Shown piece after piece: positions 7,340-16,542 of a stretch of DNA of 22,405 nt (positions within the stretch are counted from its first letter, which is position 1; each line of letters starts with the position of its first letter). The position numbers and the translations under genes were made by a program. Origin of the DNA: Planctomycetaceae bacterium UBA4655. Lineage in GTDB: Bacteria; Planctomycetota; Planctomycetia; Pirellulales; UBA1268. The stretch covers positions 1-22,405 of the forward strand of contig DHLZ01000266.1 in the NCBI GenBank assembly GCA_002405515.1. The letters run 5' to 3'. A model generated the notes under the pieces. The model made no database searches and was not told the DNA's origin. It saw nothing but the letters and a program-made list of their open reading frames with translations.

Positions 7340-10204
7340 ATGGCAGGCCACGAACGTTCGCGATCCCGTGCGCTCCTCGCCTGCGTCGTCGGCGCGGTCG
7401 TCGGAGCGGCGTCCCTGCAGTCCGCGTCGGCAGCCGGCGAGGGGATCGACTTCGCCCGACGTGTGGCACCGCTGCTTGCGGCGCGGTGCGGATCCTGCCA
7501 CGGGCCGCACGAGGCGGAGAGCGGCTATCGGATCGACCTGCGGGAGAAGGCGTTTGCGGGCGGGGATTCGGGCGCGGCTGGAATCGTCGCGGGCAAACCC
7601 GACGCGAGCGAGCTTTACGTCCGCATCACGACCAGCGACAAGGAGTCGCGAATGCCGGCGGACGGCGATCCACTCACGGCCCAGGAACAGGCGATTCTGA
7701 AGGAATGGATCGCGGCCGGGGCCACCTGGCCCGATGACCTCGCGACGCTGCCCGAGTCGTTGCTGCCCAAGGGCGAGGGCCGACCCGCCAAGGGGGCCGG
7801 CCATTGGTCTTTCCAGCCACTTGTGCGACCCGATCTTCCGAGCATAGCCGGTGGACAGCCCGCCAACCCGATCGACGCCTTCATCGCCGCGAGGCTTTCC
7901 GAGAAGGGCCTCGGCTTCAACCCCGAGGCCGACCCGCGGTCGCTCATCCGCCGCGTGTCGTTCGACCTCGTCGGGCTGCCGCCGTCGCCGGAGGAGATCG
8001 CCGCCTTCGAGGAGGCCTGCCGCCGCGCCGGCGGCACCGACGGCCCCTATCGCGAGCTCGTCAATCGGCTGCTGGCCTCACCTCATCACGGCGAGCGGTG
8101 GGCCCGCCACTGGCTCGACGTCGTGCGGTTCGCCGAGAGCAACGGCTTCGAGACAAACACGGCCCGCCCGAACGCCTGGCCCTACCGTGACTGGGTCATC
8201 GCCGCGTTCAACGACGACATGCCCTTCGACCTTTTCACGAAGGCGCAGATCGCCGGCGACGCCCACGGCGAGGACGCGGCCACCGGATTTCTCGTGGGCG
8301 GTCCGATGGACGAGGTCAAGTCGCCCGACATCGTGCTCACGTCGAACCAGCGGGCCGACGAACTGCACGACATCGTCGGCACGACGGCGTCGGCGTTCCT
8401 CGGGCTGACGGTCGGCTGCGCCCGCTGCCACGACCACAAGTTCGACCCCGTGCCGCAGACCGACTACTACCGCATCAAGGCGGTGTTCGAGGGAGTTCAG
8501 CACGGCGAGCGAGCGATCTCCAACCAGAAGCACGACGCCGAGCGGCAGCGTGCGATCGCATCGCTCGAACGGCAGATCGACTCCGCGACCGGCAGGCTGG
8601 CCGAACTCCGACAGCAGGCGGGTTCGGCGGCGGGGACACCGACGCTGCGGCCGCAGGTCTCGCCGCAGGAGAACGTCGATGCGTTCCCGGCGGTGAAGGC
8701 GAAGTTCCTGCGGTTCACCGTACTCGCCACCACCGGCAACCAGCAGCCATGCCTCGACGAACTCGAGGTCTTCGCCACCGACGGCACGAACGTCGCCAGG
8801 ACGGCCACGACCACGGCGTCGAGCACGTTGCCCGACTACGAGATTCACAAGCTCGAGCACGTGAACGACGGTCAGTATGGCAACCCGCGATCCTGGATCT
8901 CGAACGAAAACGGCGCGGGCTGGGTGCAACTGGCCTTCAAGGAACCGGCCGAAATCCATCGCATCGCCTGGAGCCGCGACCGCAGTCCATCGCCGCAGTT
9001 CTCCGATCGCGTCGCCACCCGGTACGAGGTGGCCGTTTCCAACGACGGCATGGCATGGCAGACCGTGGCGAGCGACAAAGATCGCATTCCCCACGGCGGC
9101 AACGCCCCTGCCCCGACCGAACCCGCCTCACTCTCTCCCAACGAGCGGGCCGAGGCCGATTCGCTCACCGCGCAGATCGCCGAAGCCCAGAAGGGGATCA
9201 AGAAGCTCAAGGAGTCGCAACAGGCCTACATCGGCCGGTTCGTCAAGCCCGGCCCCACGCATCGATTCTTCAGGGGCGATCCGATGGCGCCCCGCGAGCG
9301 GATCGCCCCGGGCACCCTCACGAATTTTGGCGGCTCGATGAGCCTCGAAGAGACCGCCCCCGAGCAAGAGCGACGAAAGCGGCTCGCCGAATGGATCACC
9401 TCGAAGGACAACCCCCTCACGGCCCGGGTCATCGCCAATCGGCTCTGGCACTACCACTTCGGCACCGGGATCGTCGACACGCCGAGCGATCTCGGCGTCA
9501 ACGGCGGCAACCCCAGCCACCGCGAACTGCTCGACTGGCTCGCAGCCGAGCTCATCTCCGCAAACTGGCGGCTCAAGCACCTGCACCGGCTCATCGTCAC
9601 CAGCCGCACCTACCGGCAGTCGACCGCCGCCCGCCCCGATGGCATCGCCGCCGACTCCGGCTCGCGTCTGCTCTGGCGGTATCCGCCCCGCAGGCTCGAG
9701 GCCGAACCGCTGCGCGACGCGATTCTCGCCGTGAGCGGCGGCCTCGACACGAAGATGGGCGGCCCCGGCTTCGATCTCTTCGAGCCAAACACGAATTACG
9801 TCAAGGTCTACGCCACGAAGGAAAAGTTCTCCGGCGATGAGTTCCGCCGGATGGTCTACCAGAGCAAGCCGCGGGCGGAACTCGACACGTTCTTCGGCGC
9901 CTTCGACTGCCCCGACGCGGGCCAGGTTCAACCCAAGCGGACGGTGAGCACGACGCCCCTCCAGGCTCTCAACATGCTCAACGGCGGCTTCCTCCTCGAC
10001 CAGTCCGCCAGGTTCGCAAACCGTGTCGAGCAGGAGGCCGGCCCCAATCCGGAGGACCAAGTCCGCCGGGCTGTGCTCCTCGCGTTCGGCCGCGAGCCCA
10101 CGCCCGCGGAGATGTCGGCCGCGGTCGTGCTCGTCCGCGAACACGGCCTGCCGATGCTCTGCCGCAGCCTCTACAACGCCAGCGAATTCATCACGGTGTA
10201 CTGA
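7340..10204 (+). CDS. PSCyt1 / DUF1549 / discoidin-like / DUF1553 (PSD1) secreted cytochrome-like protein
   Basis: Large exported planctomycete protein of unknown biochemical role. The 954-residue product has an N-terminal signal (hydrophobic 11-31) and then a PSCyt1 c-type cytochrome domain with CGSCH at 50-54. DUF1549/PSCyt2 spans about 175-385 (DAFIAARLSEKGL, RWARHWLDVVRFAESNGF) and holds a second haem-type motif CARCH at 360-364. A coiled segment and an F5/8C-like (discoidin) region at about 450-580 (LDELEVFATDG, WVQLAFKEPAEIHRIAW, YEVAVSNDGMAWQTV) follow. A second coil precedes DUF1553/PSD1 from about 680 to the end (NPLTARVIANRLWHYHFG). ATG 7340 has AGGA 8 nt upstream; ATG 7334 is also in frame. 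The DUF1501 gene follows after 19 bp, the standard planctomycete pairing. Confidence 0.92.
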   Translation: MAGHERSRSRALLACVVGAVVGAASLQSASAAGEGIDFARRVAPLLAARCGSCHGPHEAESGYRIDLREKAFAGGDSGAAGIVAGKPDASELYVRITTSDKESRMPADGDPLTAQEQAILKEWIAAGATWPDDLATLPESLLPKGEGRPAKGAGHWSFQPLVRPDLPSIAGGQPANPIDAFIAARLSEKGLGFNPEADPRSLIRRVSFDLVGLPPSPEEIAAFEEACRRAGGTDGPYRELVNRLLASPHHGERWARHWLDVVRFAESNGFETNTARPNAWPYRDWVIAAFNDDMPFDLFTKAQIAGDAHGEDAATGFLVGGPMDEVKSPDIVLTSNQRADELHDIVGTTASAFLGLTVGCARCHDHKFDPVPQTDYYRIKAVFEGVQHGERAISNQKHDAERQRAIASLERQIDSATGRLAELRQQAGSAAGTPTLRPQVSPQENVDAFPAVKAKFLRFTVLATTGNQQPCLDELEVFATDGTNVARTATTTASSTLPDYEIHKLEHVNDGQYGNPRSWISNENGAGWVQLAFKEPAEIHRIAWSRDRSPSPQFSDRVATRYEVAVSNDGMAWQTVASDKDRIPHGGNAPAPTEPASLSPNERAEADSLTAQIAEAQKGIKKLKESQQAYIGRFVKPGPTHRFFRGDPMAPRERIAPGTLTNFGGSMSLEETAPEQERRKRLAEWITSKDNPLTARVIANRLWHYHFGTGIVDTPSDLGVNGGNPSHRELLDWLAAELISANWRLKHLHRLIVTSRTYRQSTAARPDGIAADSGSRLLWRYPPRRLEAEPLRDAILAVSGGLDTKMGGPGFDLFEPNTNYVKVYATKEKFSGDEFRRMVYQSKPRAELDTFFGAFDCPDAGQVQPKRTVSTTPLQALNMLNGGFLLDQSARFANRVEQEAGPNPEDQVRRAVLLAFGREPTPAEMSAAVVLVREHGLPMLCRSLYNASEFITVY

Positions 10205-10223
10205 CCCGCCCTCGGAGCCGATC

Positions 10224-11708
10224 ATGCGCCACGACCTCTCCCACGCCGGCCGACGACTGCTCGACCGACGACAGTTCCTGCAGTGGGGCGGCACGGGGCT
10301 CGGTGGCATCGCGCTCGCCGCGCTCCTGCACGAGGGGAGGCTCCTCGCCGCCGGGCCGCCGATCCGTCCGGCGATCGATCCGACCCGGCCGTATGCGCCC
10401 CGGCCGCCACACTTCGCCGCCAAGGCGAAGAACGTGCTCATGATCTTCTGTTCGGGCGCGATCTCGCACTTGGACACGTTCGACTACAAGCCCGAGCTCG
10501 TGCGGCGGCACGACACTCCGATGCCCACGCCGGGCGGAGAGAAGCTGATCACGTTCCAGGGGGAGCAGGGCAATCTCATCAAGCCGCTCTGGGAGTTCAA
10601 GCCGCGAGGGAAGAGCGGCACGATGACGAGCGACCTCCTGCCCATGCTCGGCGATCTCGCCGACGAGATGTGCTTCATCCACTCGATGACGGCCAAGAGC
10701 AACACCCACGGGCCGGCCGAGACCCAGATGTCCACCGGCTTCACGCTCGACGGCTTTCCGAGCATCGGCGCCTGGGTCACCTATGCGCTCGGCAGCGAGT
10801 GTCGCGACCTGCCGGCCTTCGTGGCGATCCCCGATCCCCGCGGCGGCCCCCAGATCGGCCCGCGACAGTGGCAGAGCGCCTTCCTGCCGGCGGTGTTCCA
10901 GGGCACCTCCTTCAACGCCGACCGTCCGATTCCAAACCTGTTTCGGCCAGGCACGATCTCCGAGAAGGCCGATGCGGCGAGCCGGGATTTTCTTCGAAAG
11001 CTCAACGACGACCACCTCGCCCGGCACCCCGGCGACACCGACCTCGCGGCGAGGATCTCCGCCTATGAGCTGGCCGCAAAAATGCAGCTCTCGGCGCCGC
11101 GGATCGCCGACCTCTCCGACGAGTCGGCCGAGACCCTGAAGCTCTACGGGGCCGACGACACGCAGAACTCGCTCAAGGCCCGCTTCGCCCGCAACTGCAT
11201 CCTCGCCCGCCGACTCGTCGAGAAGGGAGTCCGGTTCGTGCAGCTTTTCAACGGCGCCTACGCGATGGGCGAGGGCGTCGGCAACTGGGACGGGCACAAG
11301 ACGATCGTGAAGCAGTATGCCGTCCACGGGCCGATCCTCGACCAGCCGGTGGCCGGGCTGCTCCGCGATCTCAAGAACCGCGGCCTCCTGGCCGACACGC
11401 TCGTGGCGTTCGTCACCGAGTTCGGTCGGATGCCCACCTTCCAGAAGGGGGCCAACGGCCGCGACCACAACCCTGCCGGCTTCACGGTCTGGCTCGCCGG
11501 CGCCGGCGTCAAGCGGGCCTTCCACCACGGCGAAACCGACGAGTTCGGCTACAAGGCCGTGAAGGACGTGGCGACGATCTACGACCTCCACGCCACGATC
11601 CTCCACCTGCTCGGCCTCGACCACTCGCGGCTCTCCTACTACAACAACGGCATCGAGCGTCGCCTCACCGACGTGCACGGCCATGTGATCGAACCGATCC
11701 TCGCCTGA
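10224..11708 (+). CDS. DUF1501 domain protein, Tat-exported
   Basis: DUF1501 proteins are related in fold to alkaline phosphatase/sulfatase-type enzymes, but their reaction is not established. The 494-residue product starts with a twin-arginine signal (DRRQFLQWGGTGLGG at about 14-28). The mature part begins at about residue 42 and includes KNVLMIFCSGAISHLDTFD, MTAKSNTHGPAETQMSTGF, GVRFVQLFNGAYAMGEG and a C-terminal TEFGRMPTFQKGANGRDHNPA-type region, all characteristic of the family. GGAG at 10214-10217 is 6 nt before the ATG. It follows the PSCyt/PSD1 gene by 19 bp and was probably made from the same transcript; the pair is expected to act together outside the cytoplasmic membrane. The family is clear; the function is not. 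Confidence 0.92.
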   Translation: MRHDLSHAGRRLLDRRQFLQWGGTGLGGIALAALLHEGRLLAAGPPIRPAIDPTRPYAPRPPHFAAKAKNVLMIFCSGAISHLDTFDYKPELVRRHDTPMPTPGGEKLITFQGEQGNLIKPLWEFKPRGKSGTMTSDLLPMLGDLADEMCFIHSMTAKSNTHGPAETQMSTGFTLDGFPSIGAWVTYALGSECRDLPAFVAIPDPRGGPQIGPRQWQSAFLPAVFQGTSFNADRPIPNLFRPGTISEKADAASRDFLRKLNDDHLARHPGDTDLAARISAYELAAKMQLSAPRIADLSDESAETLKLYGADDTQNSLKARFARNCILARRLVEKGVRFVQLFNGAYAMGEGVGNWDGHKTIVKQYAVHGPILDQPVAGLLRDLKNRGLLADTLVAFVTEFGRMPTFQKGANGRDHNPAGFTVWLAGAGVKRAFHHGETDEFGYKAVKDVATIYDLHATILHLLGLDHSRLSYYNNGIERRLTDVHGHVIEPILA

Positions 11709-11727
11709 GAAAGCCAGCCTGAAAAAG

Positions 11728-11792
11728 GCAGGGGAGGGAACGTTCACTTCCTGCGGAGAACGGGCGAGGTCTACCCCGCCAACGGCCTCGCC
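11728..11792 (+). terminator. Two hairpin-forming segments after the DUF1501 gene
   Basis: GCAGG (11728-11732) can pair with CCTGC (11750-11754), with an inner GAAC/GTTC pairing at 11738-11745. GGCGAGG (11763-11769) can pair with CCTCGCC (11786-11792). They lie in the 214-bp gap between two convergent genes. No T-run follows either stem, so a terminator role is a guess. Nothing else was seen in the gap. Confidence 0.3.
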
Positions 11793-11922
11793 ACGGGCGG
11801 GGCGGCAGCAGCCGTTGCGACAAGCCAGACCGCGACGAGAGGGATCTGCAAGCCGGACGCCCGGCATGACTGTCTGCCCGCGCACGATGCAGGCAGGGCA
11901 CGCACGGGATCGATCTTCCCTT

Positions 11923-13458
11923 CTACGTTCCACGAACCTGGAGGAACAACGCCACGCCCCGCTTGTTGCTGATGACCACGTCGGCATGGCCGTCGCCATC
12001 GACATCCTGGGTGGCGAACTGCGTGCCCACGCCGCTGTCGTCATCGATACGGTGCGGCGCGAGCGTGACCACGCCCGCGGAGTCCTTGCTGACTTGGAAC
12101 CAATAGAGCAGCGGCGGATCGGCGGGATGATCGTCTCCGCCGGGCCCATGCGCCCAGTAGCGACGGCCGGTGACGAAATCCTTCAGTCCATCGCCGTCGA
12201 TATCGACGTGATTGAGCGCGTGGGTCTGTCCCGGCAACGCGAACAGGCCGTGGTCGCCGAGCAGAACGCAGAATTTTCCCCCGGCCACACCCACGCCGAC
12301 CTCCAACGCCGGCGAATTGAGCTGCGGCCGGGCCACGAGATCCTTGAATGAGGCTTCCAAGGCATCCTTCTCGACAGTGCCGACGAGCGAATCGACGACG
12401 GTTCCCGCATAGCCGTCGATCGTTCCCTTGGCGGCGCCGGTCTCGGCGAGTTGCCGGGCCTTGGCACTGAGCTCGGCGCCGGCCCGCCAGCCGACCTTCT
12501 TGGCGGCGGCACGGGCCTTGTTGAGGCCGGCGTAGATTTCCGCTTCCTCGGCGGTGAAGGCCGAGCCGGCCGGTGGCTTGGCCAAGGATGCCGGCACGGG
12601 AAAGAACGCATTCTGGACGAAGAACGAGCGGTCTTTTTCGACCCGCTGCTGGAGCCACCAGAATCCCGTGCCGTGGGCCGAAGAACAGATCACGTCGTTC
12701 TGCTTGTTGCCGTCGATGTCGAGGGCATACATGTCGGCACAGGGCGGGGCCGGAAGTGCGTGGATCTTCCACGGCATGCCGTCGAGCGTGGCAGGCTGTT
12801 CGTACCAATTCCCGGCGACCATGACGTCGAGTCTGCCGTCGCCGTTGACGTCGCCCACCCCGAAGCCGTGGGCGTACTGCGCCGAGCCCGGACCGTTTTT
12901 CCCCGAGATGCTCACCCGCTCCCAGGGCTGCTGCGGGTCTTCATCGGGACGGAAGGAGCAGATTTCGCCCTTGTGCCCCAGGAGCAGCATCTTCTTGCCA
13001 GTGCCGTGGAGATCGATGTACTGCGGGGTCTCGTTGCAGGCGCTGTCTTGGATGAGAAACTCCTGCCAGGGGCCGGCGGCCGGGCCGGGATTCCGGTACC
13101 AGTGACAGGGCTTGCCGGGAAATCCGACGACGATCTGATCGGCGTAGCCGTCGGCATCGATGTCGTCCGCGAAGATTGCGAACGCCTGACTGTAGCCGTG
13201 GGGATCGAACGTGCGATCCTGGCGGATGACGTGCGGCTTCCAGTCCGGAGCCTCGTACCAGAGATCACCGACGAGAATATCCGCCTTGCCGTCCTTGTTG
13301 ACGTCCGCAACGGCCGAGCCTTCGGACCGAAACTTGGAGTCGACGATGACCTTCTTCCAGGAGATCGTGTCGGCATGCGACTGTCGCGGTACGACCGACG
13401 AAACGACAAGCAGCGTCGTCAAGACGACGGGGATGAGGTCTAATCGCAAGGTACGCAC
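11923..13458 (-). CDS. Secreted FG-GAP/VCBS-repeat protein with CAP-like insertion
   Basis: 511-residue exported protein, probably a beta-propeller. The signal peptide is residues 1 to about 29 (hydrophobic 8-22, cleavage near SHA). Six Asp-rich calcium-loop repeats of FG-GAP type are visible: DVNKDGKAD (52), DIDADGYAD (99), DVNGDGRLD (203), DIDGNKQND (247), DIDGDGLKD (419) and DVDGDGHAD (485). Between the fourth and fifth lies a different, mostly helical domain, about residues 300-402. It reads like a CAP/SCP domain: AEIYAGLNKARAAAKKVGW, LSAKARQLAETGAAKG, and then LNSPALEVGVGVAGGKFCVLL. The His/Glu residues of the CAP cavity are not evident. The repeat architecture suggests binding to a surface partner or polymer, but no ligand can be named. 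Divergent from the sugar kinase. Confidence 0.85.
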   Translation of the reverse strand: MRTLRLDLIPVVLTTLLVVSSVVPRQSHADTISWKKVIVDSKFRSEGSAVADVNKDGKADILVGDLWYEAPDWKPHVIRQDRTFDPHGYSQAFAIFADDIDADGYADQIVVGFPGKPCHWYRNPGPAAGPWQEFLIQDSACNETPQYIDLHGTGKKMLLLGHKGEICSFRPDEDPQQPWERVSISGKNGPGSAQYAHGFGVGDVNGDGRLDVMVAGNWYEQPATLDGMPWKIHALPAPPCADMYALDIDGNKQNDVICSSAHGTGFWWLQQRVEKDRSFFVQNAFFPVPASLAKPPAGSAFTAEEAEIYAGLNKARAAAKKVGWRAGAELSAKARQLAETGAAKGTIDGYAGTVVDSLVGTVEKDALEASFKDLVARPQLNSPALEVGVGVAGGKFCVLLGDHGLFALPGQTHALNHVDIDGDGLKDFVTGRRYWAHGPGGDDHPADPPLLYWFQVSKDSAGVVTLAPHRIDDDSGVGTQFATQDVDGDGHADVVISNKRGVALFLQVRGT

Positions 13459-13477
13459 CTTTGATTTCGGGGTTTGG

Positions 13478-13483
13478 AAGATA
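13478..13483 (-). promoter_or_regulatory. Possible -10 element for the FG-GAP gene
   Basis: On the minus strand TATCTT lies 19 nt before the FG-GAP start codon. Another AT-rich word, ACTATAGT, sits at 13501-13508 in the same 124-bp divergent gap. Neither has a -35 at normal spacing. Confidence 0.2.
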
Positions 13484-13556
13484 TGCGGTTTCCCTGGCCG
13501 ACTATAGTAGTTCGGGGCGTCAAGATCGCGTAGTCGAGCGGCGGTGGCATTCCGGC

Positions 13557-13562
13557 TATCTT
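13557..13562 (+). promoter_or_regulatory. Possible -10 element for the sugar kinase
   Basis: TATCTT preceded by GGC lies 20 nt before the kinase start. No good -35 is seen about 17 nt upstream. Confidence 0.25.
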
Positions 13563-13582
13563 AAGCCTCTTTCCCCGAAAGC

Positions 13583-14542
13583 ATGGTGATCATGGACTGC
13601 ATCATCTACGGCACGTGCGTTGCCGACATCCTCGTTCGGCCAGTGCCGCTCTCCACGGCCGTCGGCGGCGGCAGGCTGCTCCACGTGGAGCCGATCCAGG
13701 CCACGACCGGCGGGATCGTCTGCAACACCGGAATCGCGATGCGACGGCTCGGGATGAAGGTCGGCGCGGCGGGCCTCGTCGGCCGTGATTCGTGGGGCGA
13801 ACTCATCCGCGGGCGGCTCTCCGCCGAGGGGATCGACACATCGGCCCTCGAACCGCACGCGTCGCTCGCCACGAGCACGACCGCCGTCCTCATCGATCCA
13901 TCCGGCGAGCGGAGCTTCGCGCACCACGTCGGTGCACCCGCGGCCATCGACGCCGCCTACCTCGAACGGACCGCGTCGCACGCGGCGAAGGCCCGGGCCG
14001 TGATCGTCGGCTACTTCGGGCTCCTCCCCGGGCTCGAGCCCGAGCTTCGCAGGGGCCTCGCGGCGGTTCACGCTGCCGGGCGGATGGTGGCCCTCGAGAC
14101 GGCCGGCTCCGGCGGGTCGCTCGAAGAGCTCTCCCCCGCCCTCCCGCTCGTCGATCTCTACGTGCCGAGCCTCGAGGAGGCGGCGCACCAGGTCGGCACC
14201 GACGACCCGCGGGCGATCATCGCCTGCTACCGCGGCCACGGCGCGGCGGGCATCGTCGGCGTGAAGCTCGGCACCCGCGGCACGCTCCTGAGCCCGAAGG
14301 ACGGTGAGTTTCTCGAGATCCCGTGCGTCCCCGCACCGGGTCCGGTCGCCGACACGACCGGCGCCGGAGACTCCTTCCTCGCGGGCCTCGTCACCGGGAT
14401 CCTTCGCGGGATGCCGATCCGCGAGGCCGGCCTCCTCGGCAGCGCGACCGCCGCCTGCTGCGTCACCGGCATCGGCGCGACCGCCGGCCTGCGGTCCTTC
14501 GAGGAGACGCTCGCCCTCCTCGGCCCGGCGAATCAACCCTGA
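13583..14542 (+). CDS. PfkB-family carbohydrate kinase
   Basis: ATP-dependent kinase of the ribokinase/PfkB fold, probably phosphorylating a sugar or nucleoside in the cytoplasm; the substrate is not readable. The 319-residue product shows the N-terminal Gly-rich substrate region (ATTGGIVCNTGIAMRRLG, about 40-57), VGRDSWGELI (67-76) and the PfkB C-terminal signature DTTGAGDSFLAG (257-268) with catalytic Asp263. Family length is normal. ATG 13583 is used; ATG 13592 (MDCII) is equally plausible and neither has a clear Shine-Dalgarno. It is divergent from the FG-GAP gene, and its 3' end overlaps the stop of the convergent 633-residue gene by 10 bp. Confidence 0.9.
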   Translation: MVIMDCIIYGTCVADILVRPVPLSTAVGGGRLLHVEPIQATTGGIVCNTGIAMRRLGMKVGAAGLVGRDSWGELIRGRLSAEGIDTSALEPHASLATSTTAVLIDPSGERSFAHHVGAPAAIDAAYLERTASHAAKARAVIVGYFGLLPGLEPELRRGLAAVHAAGRMVALETAGSGGSLEELSPALPLVDLYVPSLEEAAHQVGTDDPRAIIACYRGHGAAGIVGVKLGTRGTLLSPKDGEFLEIPCVPAPGPVADTTGAGDSFLAGLVTGILRGMPIREAGLLGSATAACCVTGIGATAGLRSFEETLALLGPANQP

Positions 14543-16434
14543 GATGGAGGTTGCTTCCCCGGCGGCGCCGCTGGAGGCTTCTCCGCGGGCTGCGCGAGTT
14601 CGGGCTTCTTGGCGAGGATGTCGGCCAGACGTTTCGTGGCCTTGGCGATCGGAACCCGCTGGCCGGTGAATTGAAGGACCTGGCGGTAGCGGTTTGCGGC
14701 CTGGGCATAGTCCCCGGCCGCCTCGAAGTTCACCGCCTGGGCATACAGGGCGATGCTGTTCATCTCCTGGTCGAGCGTCGGCCCGTTCGTATGGTTTGAG
14801 TCGCCGTAGGCGACGGTGGCGTAGAGCCGCAACGCCACCGCAGCCTTCCGGTAGTCGTCGGCCGCAATCGCCGCGTCGGCCAGGCCCAGCAGGCAGCGGT
14901 CGACCGGGACATTCTCGTCCATGCCGCCGAGATCGCGGGTTTCGTCGTTTTCCGTCAGCGCCCGACGGATCAGCTTCATCCGCTGCTGGGAGATGGCCGC
15001 CGACCACCGATGCGAGCTGAATGCGTAGGCGTTCGGGTGCCGCGGGGAGCCGTTCCTGCTGACCTGCCAGAACAGGCCCCATTCGCGGTCGCGAACCGCC
15101 GCATCCATTTCGAGCAACGTCTTGATCTGGGCTTCCAGCCTTTTCAAGTCCTCGACCACGGCCGCGTCGTCGACCGGCGGCTGGCTCAGGCCTTCGAGAG
15201 TCGCGGCGATCCGCCGTGCCAGGAGCCGCAGGTCGTCCAGCGTCTTGGCGGACGGGATGGTGTCGACGAGTTCCTTGATTGCCGGATCGACGACCTCGTC
15301 GCCGCGGTCGGCGATCGCCCGGGTGACGGCGACCATCTTCTGCCGAAGCATGTCGTCGGTCACCACCACGGAGCTGGTGCGGGGGACGCCATGCTGTCCC
15401 CGCAGCCCGGCCCGGCCCATCTCCTCCCGAAGGATCGCCTGGGCGGAACGATTGCGGCGCTGGGCCTCCAGGTCGAGCACGGTGGCCCAGTGCCGCACCC
15501 GCTGCGCCTCCTCCGCGTGCAAGGCGCCGAGGCCGCCGGGGTCGCCGGCGGAGCCTTTGCTGAGCTGGTCGGCGGATCGTTGCAGCTCCTCGGCAATCAA
15601 CTTCACGGCCTCGGGACCGTCAGCCTTCGTGACCTTGGCATGGGCCTCGGCGAGCAGCCGCCGGGCGGACTTTTCCCGTTCCGCCACCAGTTCGTCGACC
15701 TGCTTCTTGATCGCACCGGTCAGCGGCGCCCTCCCTGCCCGCTGCTGCAAGTTGAGGGCGGTCGTGCCGAGCATCAACGCGCGGTCGTGGTCGCCGCTTG
15801 CCCTGCACGCGAGCAGATCGACGAAGCCGTCGAGCGACGAGGCGAACTCCCGGACACGGCTTTGGAGCAGGTCCTTCTCTCGGCCCAATTCCTGCACCCA
15901 ACCATCGACGTCGAATTCCTTCTCGAGGGCATGAAACCGCTTCTGAAGGGCGACGACCTTCTCGAGGTCGGCGTCGGCTTCGGCCAGGTCCTTGGGCAGG
16001 CTCGCCACGGCGGCCTGGATCCTGTCGATGGAGGCGACGTTCTTCGCCCTGGTCAGGTTGAGAAGATCGGCGGCGATCTTGCTCCAGGCGGACCGGAACG
16101 CGGGGGTCTCCATCTGTGCGGCGGTCGTGTCCGAGGCACTCCACGCCATCGTCGAACGTCGCACGGCCAGGTGCTGGCGAATGGTCGGAATCAAGTTGAG
16201 GGTGCTCACCGCGTCGCGATGGTCCTCGCGGGGGTTCGCCCGGGCCGCCTCGGCCTTGGCAGCCAGCGCAGCCAAAGACTCGTTCACCCCCTCCAGCGTC
16301 GGAGCCGCCTCGGTCTTCACCGCGGATTTTCCGGTCGCGGCCGACGGCTGCGGGGGCGTCTTCTCCTCCGCATGGGCGGCGACGACCGCCGCCAGGGAGG
16401 CGGCGATCACGGTCGCCGTCGTCAGGCTTCTCAT
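14533..16434 (-). CDS. Exported helical protein with TPR-like C-terminus, unrecognised
   Basis: I do not recognise this 633-residue protein. It has a clear signal peptide (MRSLTTATVIAASLAAVVAA, cleavage near AHA at 20-22), then a Pro/Ala-rich linker to about residue 45. Residues about 50-450 are almost entirely charged helix with heptad-like stretches (for example LEKVVALQKRFHALEKEFD and KQVDELVAEREKSARRLLAE), suggesting coiled coils. Around 480-510 a Trp-rich segment (DREWGLFWQVSRNG) breaks the pattern. The last 120 residues show paired-helix, TPR-like text (DYRKAAVALRLYATVAYG, AAGDYAQAANRYRQVLQF), and the end is Pro-rich. GAGG sits 6 nt before the ATG at 16434. Its upstream region carries the left inverted repeat of the RAYT unit. 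A periplasmic scaffold is a guess only. Confidence 0.8.
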   Translation of the reverse strand: MRSLTTATVIAASLAAVVAAHAEEKTPPQPSAATGKSAVKTEAAPTLEGVNESLAALAAKAEAARANPREDHRDAVSTLNLIPTIRQHLAVRRSTMAWSASDTTAAQMETPAFRSAWSKIAADLLNLTRAKNVASIDRIQAAVASLPKDLAEADADLEKVVALQKRFHALEKEFDVDGWVQELGREKDLLQSRVREFASSLDGFVDLLACRASGDHDRALMLGTTALNLQQRAGRAPLTGAIKKQVDELVAEREKSARRLLAEAHAKVTKADGPEAVKLIAEELQRSADQLSKGSAGDPGGLGALHAEEAQRVRHWATVLDLEAQRRNRSAQAILREEMGRAGLRGQHGVPRTSSVVVTDDMLRQKMVAVTRAIADRGDEVVDPAIKELVDTIPSAKTLDDLRLLARRIAATLEGLSQPPVDDAAVVEDLKRLEAQIKTLLEMDAAVRDREWGLFWQVSRNGSPRHPNAYAFSSHRWSAAISQQRMKLIRRALTENDETRDLGGMDENVPVDRCLLGLADAAIAADDYRKAAVALRLYATVAYGDSNHTNGPTLDQEMNSIALYAQAVNFEAAGDYAQAANRYRQVLQFTGQRVPIAKATKRLADILAKKPELAQPAEKPPAAPPGKQPPSQG

Positions 16435-16506
16435 GGGATCCTCGCAAAAATGGGGCGAAGGCCGCTCTTCGTCCTCGCTCGGCACCTACCGCCCCGGGGG
16501 CAAATC

Positions 16507-16512
16507 AGCGTA
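16507..16512 (-). promoter_or_regulatory. Possible -10 element for the 633-residue gene
   Basis: On the minus strand TACGCT, in the context TTTGCTACGCT, lies about 72 nt before the start at 16434. It matches the GCTAnnnT pattern seen upstream of other genes in the window. No -35 was identified. Confidence 0.2.
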
Positions 16513-16542
16513 GCAAATTCCCGCTCGCCGGCGAAGGCCTTG

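Noticed and set aside
10191..12149. 652-codon minus-strand frame opposite the DUF1501 gene
   Set aside because: Shadow of a clear DUF1501 gene; runs into the FG-GAP gene in a different frame.
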